A stretch of 64,000 nt of DNA from Roseovarius sp. S88 (GCF_037023735.1 NZ_CP146069.1:1653501-1717500); one strand, 5' to 3'. Counted from the first letter of the stretch, positions 35,853 to 45,008 are shown. Notes: generated from the sequence alone by a model not told the origin. Numbers and translations are program-made.

Positions 35853-36920
35853 ATGGGAATTCGGCAGACAAAAGGACGCGGGCGGCTATTTGACAGCGTG
35901 CTTGATACAGTGGGCGACACGCCGGCTATCCGGATCAACTCCGTCGCGCCGGATCATGTCACGGTTTATGTGAAATTCGAGGCGTTTAACCCCGCGGGGT
36001 CGGTCAAGGACCGGCTGGCGCTCAACATCATTGAGGCGGCGGAACGTGACGGTCGTTTGAAGCCTGGACAAACGGTCGTTGAGGCCACATCAGGCAACAC
36101 CGGCATCGGCCTGGCGATGGTCTGTGCGGCCAAGGGCTATCCACTGGTCGTGACCATGGCCGACAGTTTTTCCGTTGAACGGCGCAAGCTCATGCGGTTC
36201 CTGGGGGCCAAGGTCGTGCTGACCCCGCGCGCCGAGAAGGGATTTGGCATGTACCAGAAGGCCAAGGAACTGGCCGAGGCGAATGGCTGGTTCCTGGCCT
36301 CGCAATTCGAGACGCCAGACAACGCCGATATGCACGCCAGCACGACGGCGCAGGAAATCCTGGGCGACTTCAAAGGGGAACGACTGGATTACCTTGTGAC
36401 GGGCTATGGCACAGGCGGCACGGTCTCGGGTGTGGGTCGTGTACTTAAGAAAGAGCGCCCGGATGTGAAAATCATCCTCACAGAGCCAGGCAATGCTGCG
36501 CTTGTCGCGTCGGGCTACATCAACACCCGTAATGCGGATCATCAGCCGACCGAAGGCCACCCGAATTTTGAGCCGCACCCTATTCAGGGCTGGACCCCGG
36601 ACTTCATTCCATGGGTGCTACAGGAGGCGCTGGATCAGGGGTATCACGATGAGTTGCTGCCCGTGGCGGGGCCCGATGGCATTGCCTGGTCCAGACGACT
36701 CGCGGCGGAGGAGGGGATATTCACCGGCATTTCCGGCGGATCGACTTTCGCGGTGAGCATGCAGATCGCCGAAAGAGCCCCCGAAGGGTCTGTGATCCTG
36801 TGCATGCTGCCCGATACAGGCGAGCGCTATCTGTCGACGCCGCTCTTTGAGGGAATTCCCGAAGACATGACAGAGGAAGAAGACGCGCTTTCGAAATCGA
36901 CGCCGGGTTATCAGATGTAA
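35853..36920 (+). CDS. Cysteine synthase-family PLP enzyme
   Basis: A 355-residue fold-type II PLP enzyme of the cysteine synthase/cystathionine beta-synthase family. The PLP Lys is at 52 (NPAGSVKDRLAL). The substrate loop is ATSGNTGIGL, the phosphate-binding loop GTGGTVSGVG, and the C-terminal region contains ISGGSTF. ATG 35853 follows AAGGAGAGGGAG. At about 355 residues it is longer than typical CysK (about 310-320). The position after cysE supports O-acetylserine sulfhydrylase activity. Confidence 0.9.
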   Translation: MGIRQTKGRGRLFDSVLDTVGDTPAIRINSVAPDHVTVYVKFEAFNPAGSVKDRLALNIIEAAERDGRLKPGQTVVEATSGNTGIGLAMVCAAKGYPLVVTMADSFSVERRKLMRFLGAKVVLTPRAEKGFGMYQKAKELAEANGWFLASQFETPDNADMHASTTAQEILGDFKGERLDYLVTGYGTGGTVSGVGRVLKKERPDVKIILTEPGNAALVASGYINTRNADHQPTEGHPNFEPHPIQGWTPDFIPWVLQEALDQGYHDELLPVAGPDGIAWSRRLAAEEGIFTGISGGSTFAVSMQIAERAPEGSVILCMLPDTGERYLSTPLFEGIPEDMTEEEDALSKSTPGYQM

Positions 36921-36926
36921 TCAAAA

Positions 36927-36957
36927 AACAGGCGGCCCCCCGGGGTGGACCGCCTGA
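36927..36957 (-). terminator. Terminator downstream of the small minus-strand gene and of the cysteine synthase gene
   Basis: CAGGCGG / CCGCCTG stem with an inner CCCC/GGGG pairing. Read leftward it is followed by TTTTTT, so it serves the minus-strand gene at 37018. On the plus strand it lies seven bases after the cysteine synthase stop and may also act there. Confidence 0.65.
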
Positions 36958-37017
36958 TGGAGCCGACGCAATTTTTCGTCGCTCCAAAGATCAGCAGTAC
37001 TGGGAAATGGGTCCCCT

Positions 37018-37194
37018 TTACATCACGTTTTCTGCTGAAGTCGTCTGTGTTGCAGGCGCTGGCAAAGGTGCAACGCTAATCTCGGGCGGCATTGTAAAGA
37101 TCTGAATGGCGTTGTTCGACGCATTGAACATCGGCAGCCAATTTGGACTGAGCGCGGCAAGAACAAGCGTGTAGGCCAGAATGAAGTGTTTCAT
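37018..37194 (-). CDS. Small secreted protein of unknown function
   Basis: A 58-residue protein starting at ATG 37194 after a GGGGGAT ribosome-binding site. The N terminus looks like a signal peptide (MKHFILAYTLVLAALSP). The rest is Pro/Ala/Thr-rich with no recognised domain (PEISVAPLPAPATQTTS). It stands alone between two hairpins. A good ribosome-binding site and a leftward terminator support it as a real gene. Confidence 0.5.
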   Translation of the reverse strand: MKHFILAYTLVLAALSPNWLPMFNASNNAIQIFTMPPEISVAPLPAPATQTTSAENVM

Positions 37195-37274
37195 TTTTGA
37201 TCCCCCGAAACGGTGCATGGCAGGTGCATATCAAGTGATAGGCACCACATGACGTAAAGCGGGATCGTCATACA

Positions 37275-37303
37275 ATAACAGCCCGTTTGGTACGGGCTGT
37301 TAT
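37275..37303 (-). terminator. Hairpin after the pdh operon
   Basis: A perfect 12-base stem (ATAACAGCCCGT / ACGGGCTGTTAT) with a five-base loop, 44 bases past the pdhC stop. The T run on either side is weak. Confidence 0.6.
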
Positions 37304-37346
37304 CAGATATCAATCAAACATAAACACTTGTTTAATTTACGAAGTA

Positions 37347-38642
37347 TTAAGCCAGCATGGTCATTGGGCTTTCCAGATTCTGCTTGATCTGATCCAGAAG
37401 CTGCGCACCCAACGCGCCGTCAATGACCCGGTGATCGACCGAAAGTGTGACCGACATCACGGTCGCCACGGCCAGTTCGCCATCTTCGCCGACCACCGGT
37501 TTCTTTACGCCCGCGCCGACGGCGAGGATTCCACCATGCGGTGGATTGATCACCGCGTCGAAATTGTCGATTCCGAACATGCCGAGGTTCGAGATGGCAA
37601 AGCTGCCGCCTTGATACTCGTGCGGGGCCAGTTTGCGGTCGCGCGCACGGGCGGCGAGGTCTTTCATCTCTGCGGACAGGGCCGACAGAGACTTCATCTC
37701 GGCGTCTTTGAGCACTGGCGTGAACAGCCCACCTTCAATGGCCACAGCCACCGCCACATCCGATGGCTTGAGTTTCAGCACTTTGTCACCGGCCCAGACC
37801 GCGTTGCAATCTGGCACGGCCTGAAGTGCAAGCGCACTGGCCTTGATGATAAAGTCATTCACCGACAGTTTCACGCCGCGCGGTTCAAGCTGTTTGTTGA
37901 GCTGGCTGCGGAATTTCAACAGCGCATCGAGCTGGATGTCGCGCCGCAGATAGAAATGCGGAATGGTCTGCTTGGCCTCGGTCAGACGCGCCGCAATCGT
38001 TTTGCGCATGCCATCAAGCGCCACGTCCTCATACTCGCGGTCCTGATACATCGCTTCAATCGCGCTGGCTGGTGGGCCAGAGGGTGCCGCCGCAGGCGCC
38101 GCAGCAGGTGCTGCCGATTGAGCCGCTGGTGCAGAAGCACCGGGTTGTGCCGCCTCGACATCCGCCTTAACGATCCGACCATGCGGGCCTGAGCCTGTGA
38201 GAGCCGCCAGATCAACACCTTTCTGCGCCGCAATGCGACGTGCCAGAGGTGAGGCAAAGATACGGTCGCCCTTGGCACTTGTTGGTGCTGCAGGCGCAGG
38301 GGCCGCGGCGGGTGCTTCTGCAGGTGCTTCGGCGGCGGGAGCTTCGGCTGCCGCAGGGGCAGGGGCCGCGCTCACATCGCCAATGTCATCGGCGCTTTCG
38401 CCATCTTCCAAAAGCACGGCAATCGCGGTGTTCACCTTCACATTCTCGGACCCTTCGGCCACAAGAATCTTGCCAATCGTGCCCTCATCGACGGCCTCGA
38501 ACTCCATCGTGGCTTTGTCCGTCTCGATCTCGGCCAGCAGATCACCGGAACTAACGGTATCGCCTTCCTTGACCAGCCATTTGGCCAATGTGCCTTCTTC
38601 CATTGTGGGCGACAGGGCGGGCATGAGAATTTCAGTTGGCAT
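37347..38642 (-). CDS. pdhC: Pyruvate dehydrogenase E2, dihydrolipoamide acetyltransferase
   Basis: A 431-residue E2 core subunit. The N-terminal lipoyl domain carries the lipoylated Lys43 in ETDKATMEF. Ala/Pro/Glu-rich linkers flank a peripheral-subunit-binding domain ([20 protein letters not shown]). The C-terminal acyltransferase domain ends in [14 protein letters not shown] with catalytic His404 and Asp408. It transfers the acetyl group from lipoyl to CoA. It is the last gene of pdhA-pdhB-DUF5076-pdhC, 10 bases after DUF5076. The lipoyl domain is almost identical in protein sequence to that of PdhB. Confidence 0.95.
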   Translation of the reverse strand: MPTEILMPALSPTMEEGTLAKWLVKEGDTVSSGDLLAEIETDKATMEFEAVDEGTIGKILVAEGSENVKVNTAIAVLLEDGESADDIGDVSAAPAPAAAEAPAAEAPAEAPAAAPAPAAPTSAKGDRIFASPLARRIAAQKGVDLAALTGSGPHGRIVKADVEAAQPGASAPAAQSAAPAAAPAAAPSGPPASAIEAMYQDREYEDVALDGMRKTIAARLTEAKQTIPHFYLRRDIQLDALLKFRSQLNKQLEPRGVKLSVNDFIIKASALALQAVPDCNAVWAGDKVLKLKPSDVAVAVAIEGGLFTPVLKDAEMKSLSALSAEMKDLAARARDRKLAPHEYQGGSFAISNLGMFGIDNFDAVINPPHGGILAVGAGVKKPVVGEDGELAVATVMSVTLSVDHRVIDGALGAQLLDQIKQNLESPMTMLA

Positions 38643-38652
38643 CGTATTACCT

Positions 38653-38931
38653 TTAGTTTTCTATCTGCCCGGTGGGCGTGTCAGTCGGATTTTCGATTTC
38701 GGCCTGGTACATCGCGCGAATATCGGCCAGAGCGGACTCTACGGATGACGACTTGCCGGAATAGGCGAGCGCATTGGCGAAGTGACTTTCCAGATCGGCA
38801 AGAATGATCCCCGCCCAACCCGGCTCCTGAAGCTGATCGGGGTCGATACGTACATTCAGCGACCCGTCCTCTTCAAAAAAGGCAACCAGCAATGGGTTGT
38901 CGAGTTTGACCGTCTTCTTGCGTCCAAACAT
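38653..38931 (-). CDS. DUF5076 protein within the pdh operon
   Basis: A 92-residue protein ([27 protein letters not shown]-like [20 protein letters not shown]) with an acidic C terminus. It is encoded 10 bases from both pdhB and pdhC. DUF5076 is found in this position in Rhodobacterales. Its function is unknown to me; co-translation with E1 and E2 suggests a role in assembly or regulation of the complex. No membrane segment or signal peptide. Confidence 0.85.
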   Translation of the reverse strand: MFGRKKTVKLDNPLLVAFFEEDGSLNVRIDPDQLQEPGWAGIILADLESHFANALAYSGKSSSVESALADIRAMYQAEIENPTDTPTGQIEN

Positions 38932-38941
38932 GATGTCTGTC

Positions 38942-40309
38942 CTATCTGTAGGTCACTTGTTTCACGGCTTCCAAAACCTCGGCGGTCGAGGTTAGGGCCA
39001 GTTTTTCAAGGTTGGCGGCATAGGGCATAGGCACGTCTTTGCCCGTGCAGTTCACCACCGGCGCGTCGAGATAATCAAACGCGCGCTCCATGAGCGTGGC
39101 CGAGATGTGGTTGCCGATGGAGGCCACAGGCCAGCCTTCTTCGACCGTCACGCAGCGGTTGGTCTTCATCACCGAGGCGATCACCGTGTCATAATCCAGT
39201 GGACGCAGGGTGCGCAGGTCGATGACCTCGGCGCTCACGCCCTCTTCGACCAGCTTTTCCGCCGCCTCCAAGGCATATTGCATGCCAATGCCAAAGCTCA
39301 CGATGGTCACGTCCTCGCCGGAACGCACCACGCTGGCCTTGCCGAACGGGATGGTGAAGTCATCCAGAACCGGCACATCAAAACTGCGGCCATAGAGGAT
39401 TTCGTTTTCCAGGAACACGACCGGGTTCGGGTCGCGTATGGCCGACTTCAAGAGGCCCTTAGCGTCTGCTGCCGAATAGGGCTGCACCACTTTGAGGCCC
39501 GGCACCTGCGCATACCATGCCGCATAGTCCTGGCTGTGCTGCGCGCCCACCCGGGCGGCGGCACCATTAGGACCCCGGAACACGATGGGACAGCCGAGCT
39601 GACCACCTGACATATAATTTGTCTTGGCGGCAGAGTTGATAATGTGGTCAATCGCCTGCATGGCGAAGTTCCACGTCATGAACTCCACTATCGGCTTCAA
39701 CCCACCCCAGGCCGCACCCACGCCAATTCCGGCAAAGCCATGCTCGGTGATGGGTGTGTCGATGACGCGTTTGGCACCGAACTCTTCCAGAAGGTTCTGA
39801 GTGATCTTGTAAGCGCCCTGGTATTCGGCGACTTCCTCACCCATGACAAAGACCGTCTCATCGCCGCGCATCTCCTCGGCCATGGCCGCATTGAGCGCCT
39901 CGCGCACGGTCATCTTGGTCATTTCGGTGCCTTCGGGCCAATCCGGGCTGGCATCCGGTGTCGGCGCTTCGGGCGCAGCGGCAGGCGCCTTCGCCTCGGC
40001 CGGTGCGCTGGCGGGGGCGGCTTCTGCCGCAGGGGCGCTGGCCTCACCAATATCATCGGCACTCTCGCCATCCTCAAGCAACACCGCAATCGCTGTGTTC
40101 ACTTTCACATTCTCTGTGCCCTCGGGTACAAGGATCTTACCAATCGTGCCTTCATCGACGGCTTCAAACTCCATCGTGGCCTTGTCGGTCTCGATCTCGG
40201 CCATGATGTCGCCGGAGGACACTGTGTCGCCCTCTTTCACAAGCCACTTGGCGAGGGTCCCTTCCTCCATCGTAGGCGACAGGGCCGGCATCAGGATTTC
40301 TGTAGGCAT
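38942..40309 (-). CDS. pdhB: Pyruvate dehydrogenase E1 beta with N-terminal lipoyl domain
   Basis: A 455-residue E1 beta subunit. Residues 1-80 form a lipoyl domain with Lys43 in ETDKATMEF, followed by an Ala/Pro linker. The transketolase-like domain starts near residue 125 ([34 protein letters not shown]) and ends in a typical C-terminal domain ([15 protein letters not shown]). A lipoyl domain on E1 beta is characteristic of many alphaproteobacteria. Together with PdhA it decarboxylates pyruvate and acetylates lipoyl groups. It lies 28 bases after pdhA. Confidence 0.95.
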   Translation of the reverse strand: MPTEILMPALSPTMEEGTLAKWLVKEGDTVSSGDIMAEIETDKATMEFEAVDEGTIGKILVPEGTENVKVNTAIAVLLEDGESADDIGEASAPAAEAAPASAPAEAKAPAAAPEAPTPDASPDWPEGTEMTKMTVREALNAAMAEEMRGDETVFVMGEEVAEYQGAYKITQNLLEEFGAKRVIDTPITEHGFAGIGVGAAWGGLKPIVEFMTWNFAMQAIDHIINSAAKTNYMSGGQLGCPIVFRGPNGAAARVGAQHSQDYAAWYAQVPGLKVVQPYSAADAKGLLKSAIRDPNPVVFLENEILYGRSFDVPVLDDFTIPFGKASVVRSGEDVTIVSFGIGMQYALEAAEKLVEEGVSAEVIDLRTLRPLDYDTVIASVMKTNRCVTVEEGWPVASIGNHISATLMERAFDYLDAPVVNCTGKDVPMPYAANLEKLALTSTAEVLEAVKQVTYR

Positions 40310-40337
40310 ATCTTAATTCTCCTGGAATCTCTGTCGC

Positions 40338-41333
40338 TTACGCGTCTACGTAAATATCTGTCCAAAGCTCCTCGAGCGCAGGCTCGGGGCTTTCTTTGGC
40401 GAAATCGGCGCTGGCGCTGACGATTCCCTTGACCTCTTTGTCGATGGCTTTGAGCTCATCCTCGGTGGCGTGTTTGCCACTCAAGAGCATTTCCCGCACG
40501 TTCTCGATACAGTCTTTCTCTTCGCGCACCTTCTGCACTTCTTCGCGGGTTCGGTACTTGGCCGGGTCCGACATAGAGTGACCGCGGTAGCGGTAGGTTT
40601 TGACTTCGAGGATGTACGGCCCCTTGCCGGCGCGACAATGCGCGATGGCCTTGGCCCCGGCATCTCTGACCGCCAGAACGTCCATCCCATCAACCGCCTC
40701 ACCGGGAATGCCAAACGCGGCCCCGCGGGTGTAGATGTCAGGGGAGGAGGTGGAGCGTTTCTGCGAAGTGCCCATGGCGTAGTGGTTGTTCTCGATGACA
40801 AACACCACCGGCAACTCCCAAAGAGCGGCCATATTGAACGTCTCATAAACCTGTCCCTGGTTCGCCGCCCCATCGCCGAAATAGGTGAAAGTCACGCGGT
40901 CATTGCCCAGGTATTTATCCGCCAGCGCCAGGCCCGCGCCGAGGGGCACATTAGCGCCTACGATGCCGTGGCCGCCATAGAAGTGTTTCTCGCGGCTGAA
41001 CATGTGCATTGAGCCGCCTTTGCCGCGCGAATAGCCGCCCTCGCGTCCCGTTAGCTCGGCCATTACGCCATCGGGGTTCATCCCACAGGCCAGCATATGC
41101 CCGTGATCGCGGTAGGTGGTGATGCGTTTGTCGCCTTCTTCGGTGTTGGCCTCCAACCCGACAACAACGGCCTCCTGGCCAATGTAAAGGTGACAGAAGC
41201 CGCCAATCAGACCCATACCATAAAGCTGACCGGCCTTTTCCTCGAACCGGCGGATGAGCAGCATGTCGCGGTAAAACTGTTTCAGCTCCTCGGCAGAAAC
41301 ATTTGGTTTCTTCGTCGTTTTTCGGGCGGCCAT
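40338..41333 (-). CDS. pdhA: Pyruvate dehydrogenase E1 alpha
   Basis: A 331-residue E1 alpha subunit. The thiamine diphosphate motif GDGAANQGQVYE lies near residues 155-170. The helix FYRDMLLIRRFEEKAGQLYG and YRYRGHSMSDPAKYRTREEV are family signatures. ATG 41333 follows AAAGGAGCC; a TTG two codons upstream is less likely. It is the first gene of the leftward operon. A perfect dyad (41360-41379) lies just upstream and may be the operator controlling it. Confidence 0.95.
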   Translation of the reverse strand: MAARKTTKKPNVSAEELKQFYRDMLLIRRFEEKAGQLYGMGLIGGFCHLYIGQEAVVVGLEANTEEGDKRITTYRDHGHMLACGMNPDGVMAELTGREGGYSRGKGGSMHMFSREKHFYGGHGIVGANVPLGAGLALADKYLGNDRVTFTYFGDGAANQGQVYETFNMAALWELPVVFVIENNHYAMGTSQKRSTSSPDIYTRGAAFGIPGEAVDGMDVLAVRDAGAKAIAHCRAGKGPYILEVKTYRYRGHSMSDPAKYRTREEVQKVREEKDCIENVREMLLSGKHATEDELKAIDKEVKGIVSASADFAKESPEPALEELWTDIYVDA

Positions 41334-41359
41334 GGGCAAATGGCTCCTTTGCTAGAGTA

Positions 41360-41379
41360 ATAGTTTAGCGTTAAACTAT
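41360..41379. promoter_or_regulatory. Perfect dyad upstream of pdhA, candidate operator
   Basis: ATAGTTTA-GCGT-TAAACTAT, 8-base arms with a 4-base spacer, 27-46 bases before the pdhA start in an otherwise GC-rich region. The position overlaps where the promoter should be. Confidence 0.55.
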
Positions 41380-41526
41380 CTTTTACAGCATGCCGTTGCG
41401 TTTTGCGAGGGAGTTTTTGACGCAGGGGCAGGGCAGGCGTTAAATCTCTGATAACAGGCTGCGACTTGGGCAAACTTGACCCATGTCAAAAACCAATCGC
41501 TTCGCCCGGTTCGAAATGTGGGATTT

Positions 41527-41586
41527 GGGTATTTTCCACAAGAAAGAAGCTGTATCCGCCCTGCTTCTTTCTTGTTCCAAATACCC
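41527..41586. repeat. Long palindromic hairpin between pdhA and ftsB
   Basis: Arms 41527-41550 and 41563-41586 are inverted copies (21 of 24 positions pair) around a 12-base loop. It lies in a 369-base gap without genes (41334-41702). I recall similar GGGTATTTT-type palindromes in other Rhodobacterales, so it may belong to a REP-like family or act as a bidirectional terminator. Confidence 0.6.
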
Positions 41587-41702
41587 TGATACCAAGGACT
41601 GCTCTGGGCAATGGCTCTCAAATGAGGATGCCAGAGATGGTGCAGCACCTTGGGAACGGAGTCGCGCTATGAGGATCGGATTGGCGTTCTGCGCATGTGG
41701 GG

Positions 41703-42002
41703 TTAACGGATCACAATCTCGTCTGACCGCAACAATCCCAGCACATCGCGCGCCTGTTGATCTAACAAATCCATATCGAGGTAGGTATCCGACAGCCGCA
41801 AGGTTAGATTCTCCATCCGCATCACTTGCGTCTCAAGCTCGGCCAGCTGTTCGCGCAGCACCTGTTCGCCGGCCTCAATCTCGGCCCGGCGGAAGAGACC
41901 GAAATCACCCTGAATGGCGGCAAACGCAAAATAGGCGGCAAGACCGAATGCAATGATGCTGAACACAAGTAAACCAACCGCCGGTCGTTTGAGCGCTGTC
42001 AT
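41703..42002 (-). CDS. ftsB: FtsB/DivIC-type septum formation protein
   Basis: A 99-residue protein with a short cytoplasmic N terminus, one membrane helix (residues 8-28) and a periplasmic coiled coil (EIEAGEQVLREQLAELETQV). It ends DMDLLDQQARDVLGLLRSDE. This is the layout of FtsB, which joins FtsL and FtsQ in the division complex. ATG 42002 follows AAAGGCGGA. The open frame runs far upstream, but that part is antisense to the acyl-CoA dehydrogenase gene. Confidence 0.85.
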   Translation of the reverse strand: MTALKRPAVGLLVFSIIAFGLAAYFAFAAIQGDFGLFRRAEIEAGEQVLREQLAELETQVMRMENLTLRLSDTYLDMDLLDQQARDVLGLLRSDEIVIR

Positions 42003-42140
42003 CTGGGTCCGCCTTTGCCTCGTTTGCCCGTCTCTTGTCGGACGGTGCCCGGACACACTGCCATACCCGAATCGGTTTGTGAATCCCCTTTTCACACCAA
42101 TGTCATAATGAGTAGAACTGAGGCGGAAGGAGAGTCTTTC

Positions 42141-43778
42141 ATGCCACATCTGCCGCCGCGCGATGCGTTGCCCACACATGATGTGACCAATCAGCCCGAG
42201 GCGCTGTCCGGCCTGTCGCTTTGGCAAGGTGATCCGGGCCTGCAAACCCATGCGGACGCCGCCCGGGCAGACATCGCGCATCTGGCGCATTTTGCAGACA
42301 CCATTGGCACGAGTGACATGGCCGAGGCCGGGCGATTGGCGAACCGGAACTCGCCCGAGCTGATGCTTTTCGATTCCGGCGGCAGGCGACTGGATGAGGT
42401 GCGGTTTCACCCCAGCTATCACCAGTTGATGCAGGCCGGAATTGGCGCAGGCTATTCTGCCATTGCATGGGAGGCCGGGAAGGGCGGTCATGCCACCCAT
42501 GCCGCCATGGTCTATTTGATGAGCCAGGTGGAGCCGGGCGTGTGCTGTCCAATGACGATGACTTATGCCGCTATCCCGGCGCTGAGCGTGGATGAGGCGC
42601 TGTTCACGGAATGGGGTCCGAAACTCATGTCGCGGGTCTATGATGGCGCGCCCAAGCCGTTGGCGCACAAGCCCGGCGCGACGCTTGGCATGGCAATGAC
42701 GGAAAAACAGGGCGGCTCGGACGTGCGGAGCAATGCCACACGGGCCACGCGGTCGCGCGATGGCTACCGATTGCGCGGACATAAATGGTTCTGTTCTGCA
42801 CCCATGTCCGACGGCTTTCTCACTTTGGCGCAGGCACCCGGCGGGCTGACCTGTTTTCTTGTGCCGCGCTGGCTGGAGGGTGAACGCAACGCCATTCACA
42901 TTCAACGTCTCAAGGACAAGCTGGGCAACCGCGCCAACGCCTTGGCCGAAATCGAATATCACGATGCGCTGGCCTACCCCTTGGGCGAGGAGGGCGCAGG
43001 CGTCAAGACGATCATCGAAATGGTGCATCACACCCGGCTGGACACTGCGTTGGCTCCTGCTGGGTTGATGCGCGCGGCGTTGGTCCATGCCACCCACTGG
43101 GCGCGCCACCGCACCGCGTTTCAGCGCAGCCTGATAGATCAGCCCCTGATGCAATCGGTACTGGCTGATCTGGCGCTTGACTGGGAAGGCGCGCTGGCTT
43201 TGGGGATGCATGTCGCCGCCGCTTTTGACCGCAAATCCGAGACCGACCGCGCCTTTGCCCGGCTGGGGGTGGCGCTGGCCAAGTATCTCAACAACAAGCT
43301 CTGTCCAGGATTCGTCTACGAAGCGATGGAGGCCCTCGGAGGCATGGGCTATGTCGAGGACACGCCCCTGCCGCTCCTTTACCGTGAGGCGCCACTCAAC
43401 TCGATCTGGGAAGGATCGGGCAACGTTATCTGCCTCGACATCCTGCGCACTCTGCAACGCGCGCCCGAGGCGGGGGAGGCGCTCAGCGCGGAACTGGCAT
43501 CTGTCGGCGGGCAATACCGCGGCTACGATGCCGCGCTGAAGGCGCATATGCGGCGGTTCCCGAAGCTGCCCGAAGAAGAACAGGCGCGGTGGTTCGTGGA
43601 AAGCCTGGCGACGCTTCTGACGGCGTCTGTTCTGATCCGAACCGCGCCGGCGGCATTGAGCGAGGGGTATGTACGCACAAGGCTGGCCGGAGAGAGGGGG
43701 CGCACGACCGGGGCGATTGATGGGGTGGAAGTGGCCCGGGTTCTGGAGCGGATTGATGGGGGGAAGGCGTTTGAATGA
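42141..43778 (+). CDS. Acyl-CoA dehydrogenase, AidB-like
   Basis: A 545-residue flavoprotein of the acyl-CoA dehydrogenase family, longer than the standard 380-400 residues and resembling AidB. Segments seen are GMAMTEKQGGSDVRSNATRA (flavin contact), GYRLRGHKWFCSAPMSDGFL, the C-terminal helical domain with MEALGGMGYVEDTPL, and LYREAPLNSIWEGSGNV. ATG 42141 follows GGAAGGAGAG. AidB responds to alkylation damage in Escherichia coli. No ada-type gene is adjacent, so a role in fatty or branched acyl-CoA metabolism is equally possible. Confidence 0.88.
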   Translation: MPHLPPRDALPTHDVTNQPEALSGLSLWQGDPGLQTHADAARADIAHLAHFADTIGTSDMAEAGRLANRNSPELMLFDSGGRRLDEVRFHPSYHQLMQAGIGAGYSAIAWEAGKGGHATHAAMVYLMSQVEPGVCCPMTMTYAAIPALSVDEALFTEWGPKLMSRVYDGAPKPLAHKPGATLGMAMTEKQGGSDVRSNATRATRSRDGYRLRGHKWFCSAPMSDGFLTLAQAPGGLTCFLVPRWLEGERNAIHIQRLKDKLGNRANALAEIEYHDALAYPLGEEGAGVKTIIEMVHHTRLDTALAPAGLMRAALVHATHWARHRTAFQRSLIDQPLMQSVLADLALDWEGALALGMHVAAAFDRKSETDRAFARLGVALAKYLNNKLCPGFVYEAMEALGGMGYVEDTPLPLLYREAPLNSIWEGSGNVICLDILRTLQRAPEAGEALSAELASVGGQYRGYDAALKAHMRRFPKLPEEEQARWFVESLATLLTASVLIRTAPAALSEGYVRTRLAGERGRTTGAIDGVEVARVLERIDGGKAFE

Positions 43779-43943
43779 GTTGCTATACGAATGTCGGCTT
43801 TGATCTGCCGATTTCCGCTGTGAGCTCAATGTGTCGAAGGCTGCGCCGTGTATGAATGTCTGGAGTCTTGAGTTTTGAGAACAAAGGTAGCCATTGACCA
43901 GGAAAACTTGGCCGCAAACCTACTTCAAAGGTCCGCAGCATTT

Positions 43944-44747
43944 TCAGTTTGACACCCAACCTTTTTCTACTGCCAAAGCGAAGACATTTGAGTGATCTCT
44001 CAGGTCAACTTGTTCGGGGGGCCAAACAGGCGAATGTCCAGAAACCTCAACTGCAAACGGATCGGTTCCCAGCTTCAGGATTGATCCCTCAAGTTCAAAC
44101 CCTCTAAAAAACTTCGATGTTGCGAAATCCGGGCCGTCACCCCGTTCGTGCAACGCAATGCGCGCAAGCGTGTCTTCTAAATGGGACAGTATCAGCCAGC
44201 GCCTGGTCGTGTCGGGTGCCACTTCGACAGCGACCTGCCCTTTTAGTCTGGTTCCCGGAATAAGCCGCTCACCAGCCTTCATCCAAATGGAAAATCCGTT
44301 CTGCTCGAATTTAACACATCCTTGCTCCCAAGCCTCACGGGGAAAGCCATCTATCCTACAAAAGTGGCTAGCTGCCTCACGTGCGATGTTTAGCTGGAAG
44401 TGCGCGAGTGTCTCGCGGTCTGCCGAGATATTCGGCAGGTCGAGCGGATTGTAAGGCAGTGCCACCTCTATCGCGTCCGCCGGTGGTGTAGAGCGTATCG
44501 GGTTCGGTTCCGCTCCGCTTTCGAGCGAGACCCACGCCATGCTCGCTGGTGGTACTCCGACTGACGCCTTAACCTTGCGAAGCTCAATTTCAATAAATGT
44601 AGACAAGACCGAGAAGCGGCGGATTGCGGTCACGATTTGATTGACTAAGGCTTGCGCCTCATCGGTGAATGGTCCTTCAGGTCTGGTTCTAGCAAGGTCG
44701 AGCGATCCGATCTCAAAAGAGACTTCGCGTAAGTGCTTTTTCGCCAA
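43944..44747 (-). CDS. Hypothetical protein, unrecognised family
   Basis: A 267-residue protein without signal peptide or membrane segment. It starts at TTG 44747, five bases after GGAGG; another TTG lies four codons upstream. Segments include KHLREVSFEIGSLDLARTRP, IRRFSVLSTFIEIELRKVKA and WLILSHLEDTLARIALHERG. I cannot assign a family. It is more AT-rich than its neighbours and has no operon partner, which suggests an acquired gene. Confidence 0.6.
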   Translation of the reverse strand: MAKKHLREVSFEIGSLDLARTRPEGPFTDEAQALVNQIVTAIRRFSVLSTFIEIELRKVKASVGVPPASMAWVSLESGAEPNPIRSTPPADAIEVALPYNPLDLPNISADRETLAHFQLNIAREAASHFCRIDGFPREAWEQGCVKFEQNGFSIWMKAGERLIPGTRLKGQVAVEVAPDTTRRWLILSHLEDTLARIALHERGDGPDFATSKFFRGFELEGSILKLGTDPFAVEVSGHSPVWPPEQVDLRDHSNVFALAVEKGWVSN

Positions 44748-44865
44748 TTGGACCTCCAATCATCGCAATGAGCACAAGAAAAACAGATGTTCGATTTGAT
44801 GGAAAGCCGTCATCCGCCAGAATGATGCAACGGCAGCAAAGCCCGCGTACCTGCCATACCCCATT

Positions 44866-44903
44866 CCATAAGAAACCCCCGCGCGGATCTCTCCGGCGGG
44901 GGC
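44866..44903 (-). terminator. Terminator of the 27-residue membrane protein gene
   Basis: Read leftward, GCCCCCGC and GCGGGGG form a stem followed by TTTCTT, about 20 bases past the small gene's stop. Confidence 0.65.
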
Positions 44904-44924
44904 AACTTGAACCAGTTTGGTGAC

Positions 44925-45008
44925 TTAAAACGCAGCCAGTATCGCCATTGGCACACCGACCATGCCGCCGATGATAATGGCGATGGATGTCGTCAGACCT
45001 TTGAACAT
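44925..45008 (-). CDS. 27-residue single-helix membrane protein
   Basis: ATG 45008 follows a GGGAGAGAG ribosome-binding site. The 27-residue product (MFKGLTTS then AIIIGGMVGVPMAILAAF) is almost entirely one hydrophobic helix with a basic N terminus. A terminator follows immediately. The size is below usual gene-calling limits; the site, stop and terminator together support it. Function unknown. Confidence 0.5.
   Translation of the reverse strand: MFKGLTTSIAIIIGGMVGVPMAILAAF

Noticed and set aside
37287..38192. Plus-strand frame opposite pdhC
   Set aside because: His/Arg-rich antisense shadow of the Ala/Pro-rich E2 gene.
38379..40309. Recent gene conversion between the two lipoyl domains
   Set aside because: The DNA copies differ at many synonymous sites, so the protein identity reflects selection.
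41703..43829. 708-residue frame containing ftsB at its end
   Set aside because: Only the last 99 residues are protein-like. The rest is antisense to the acyl-CoA dehydrogenase gene.
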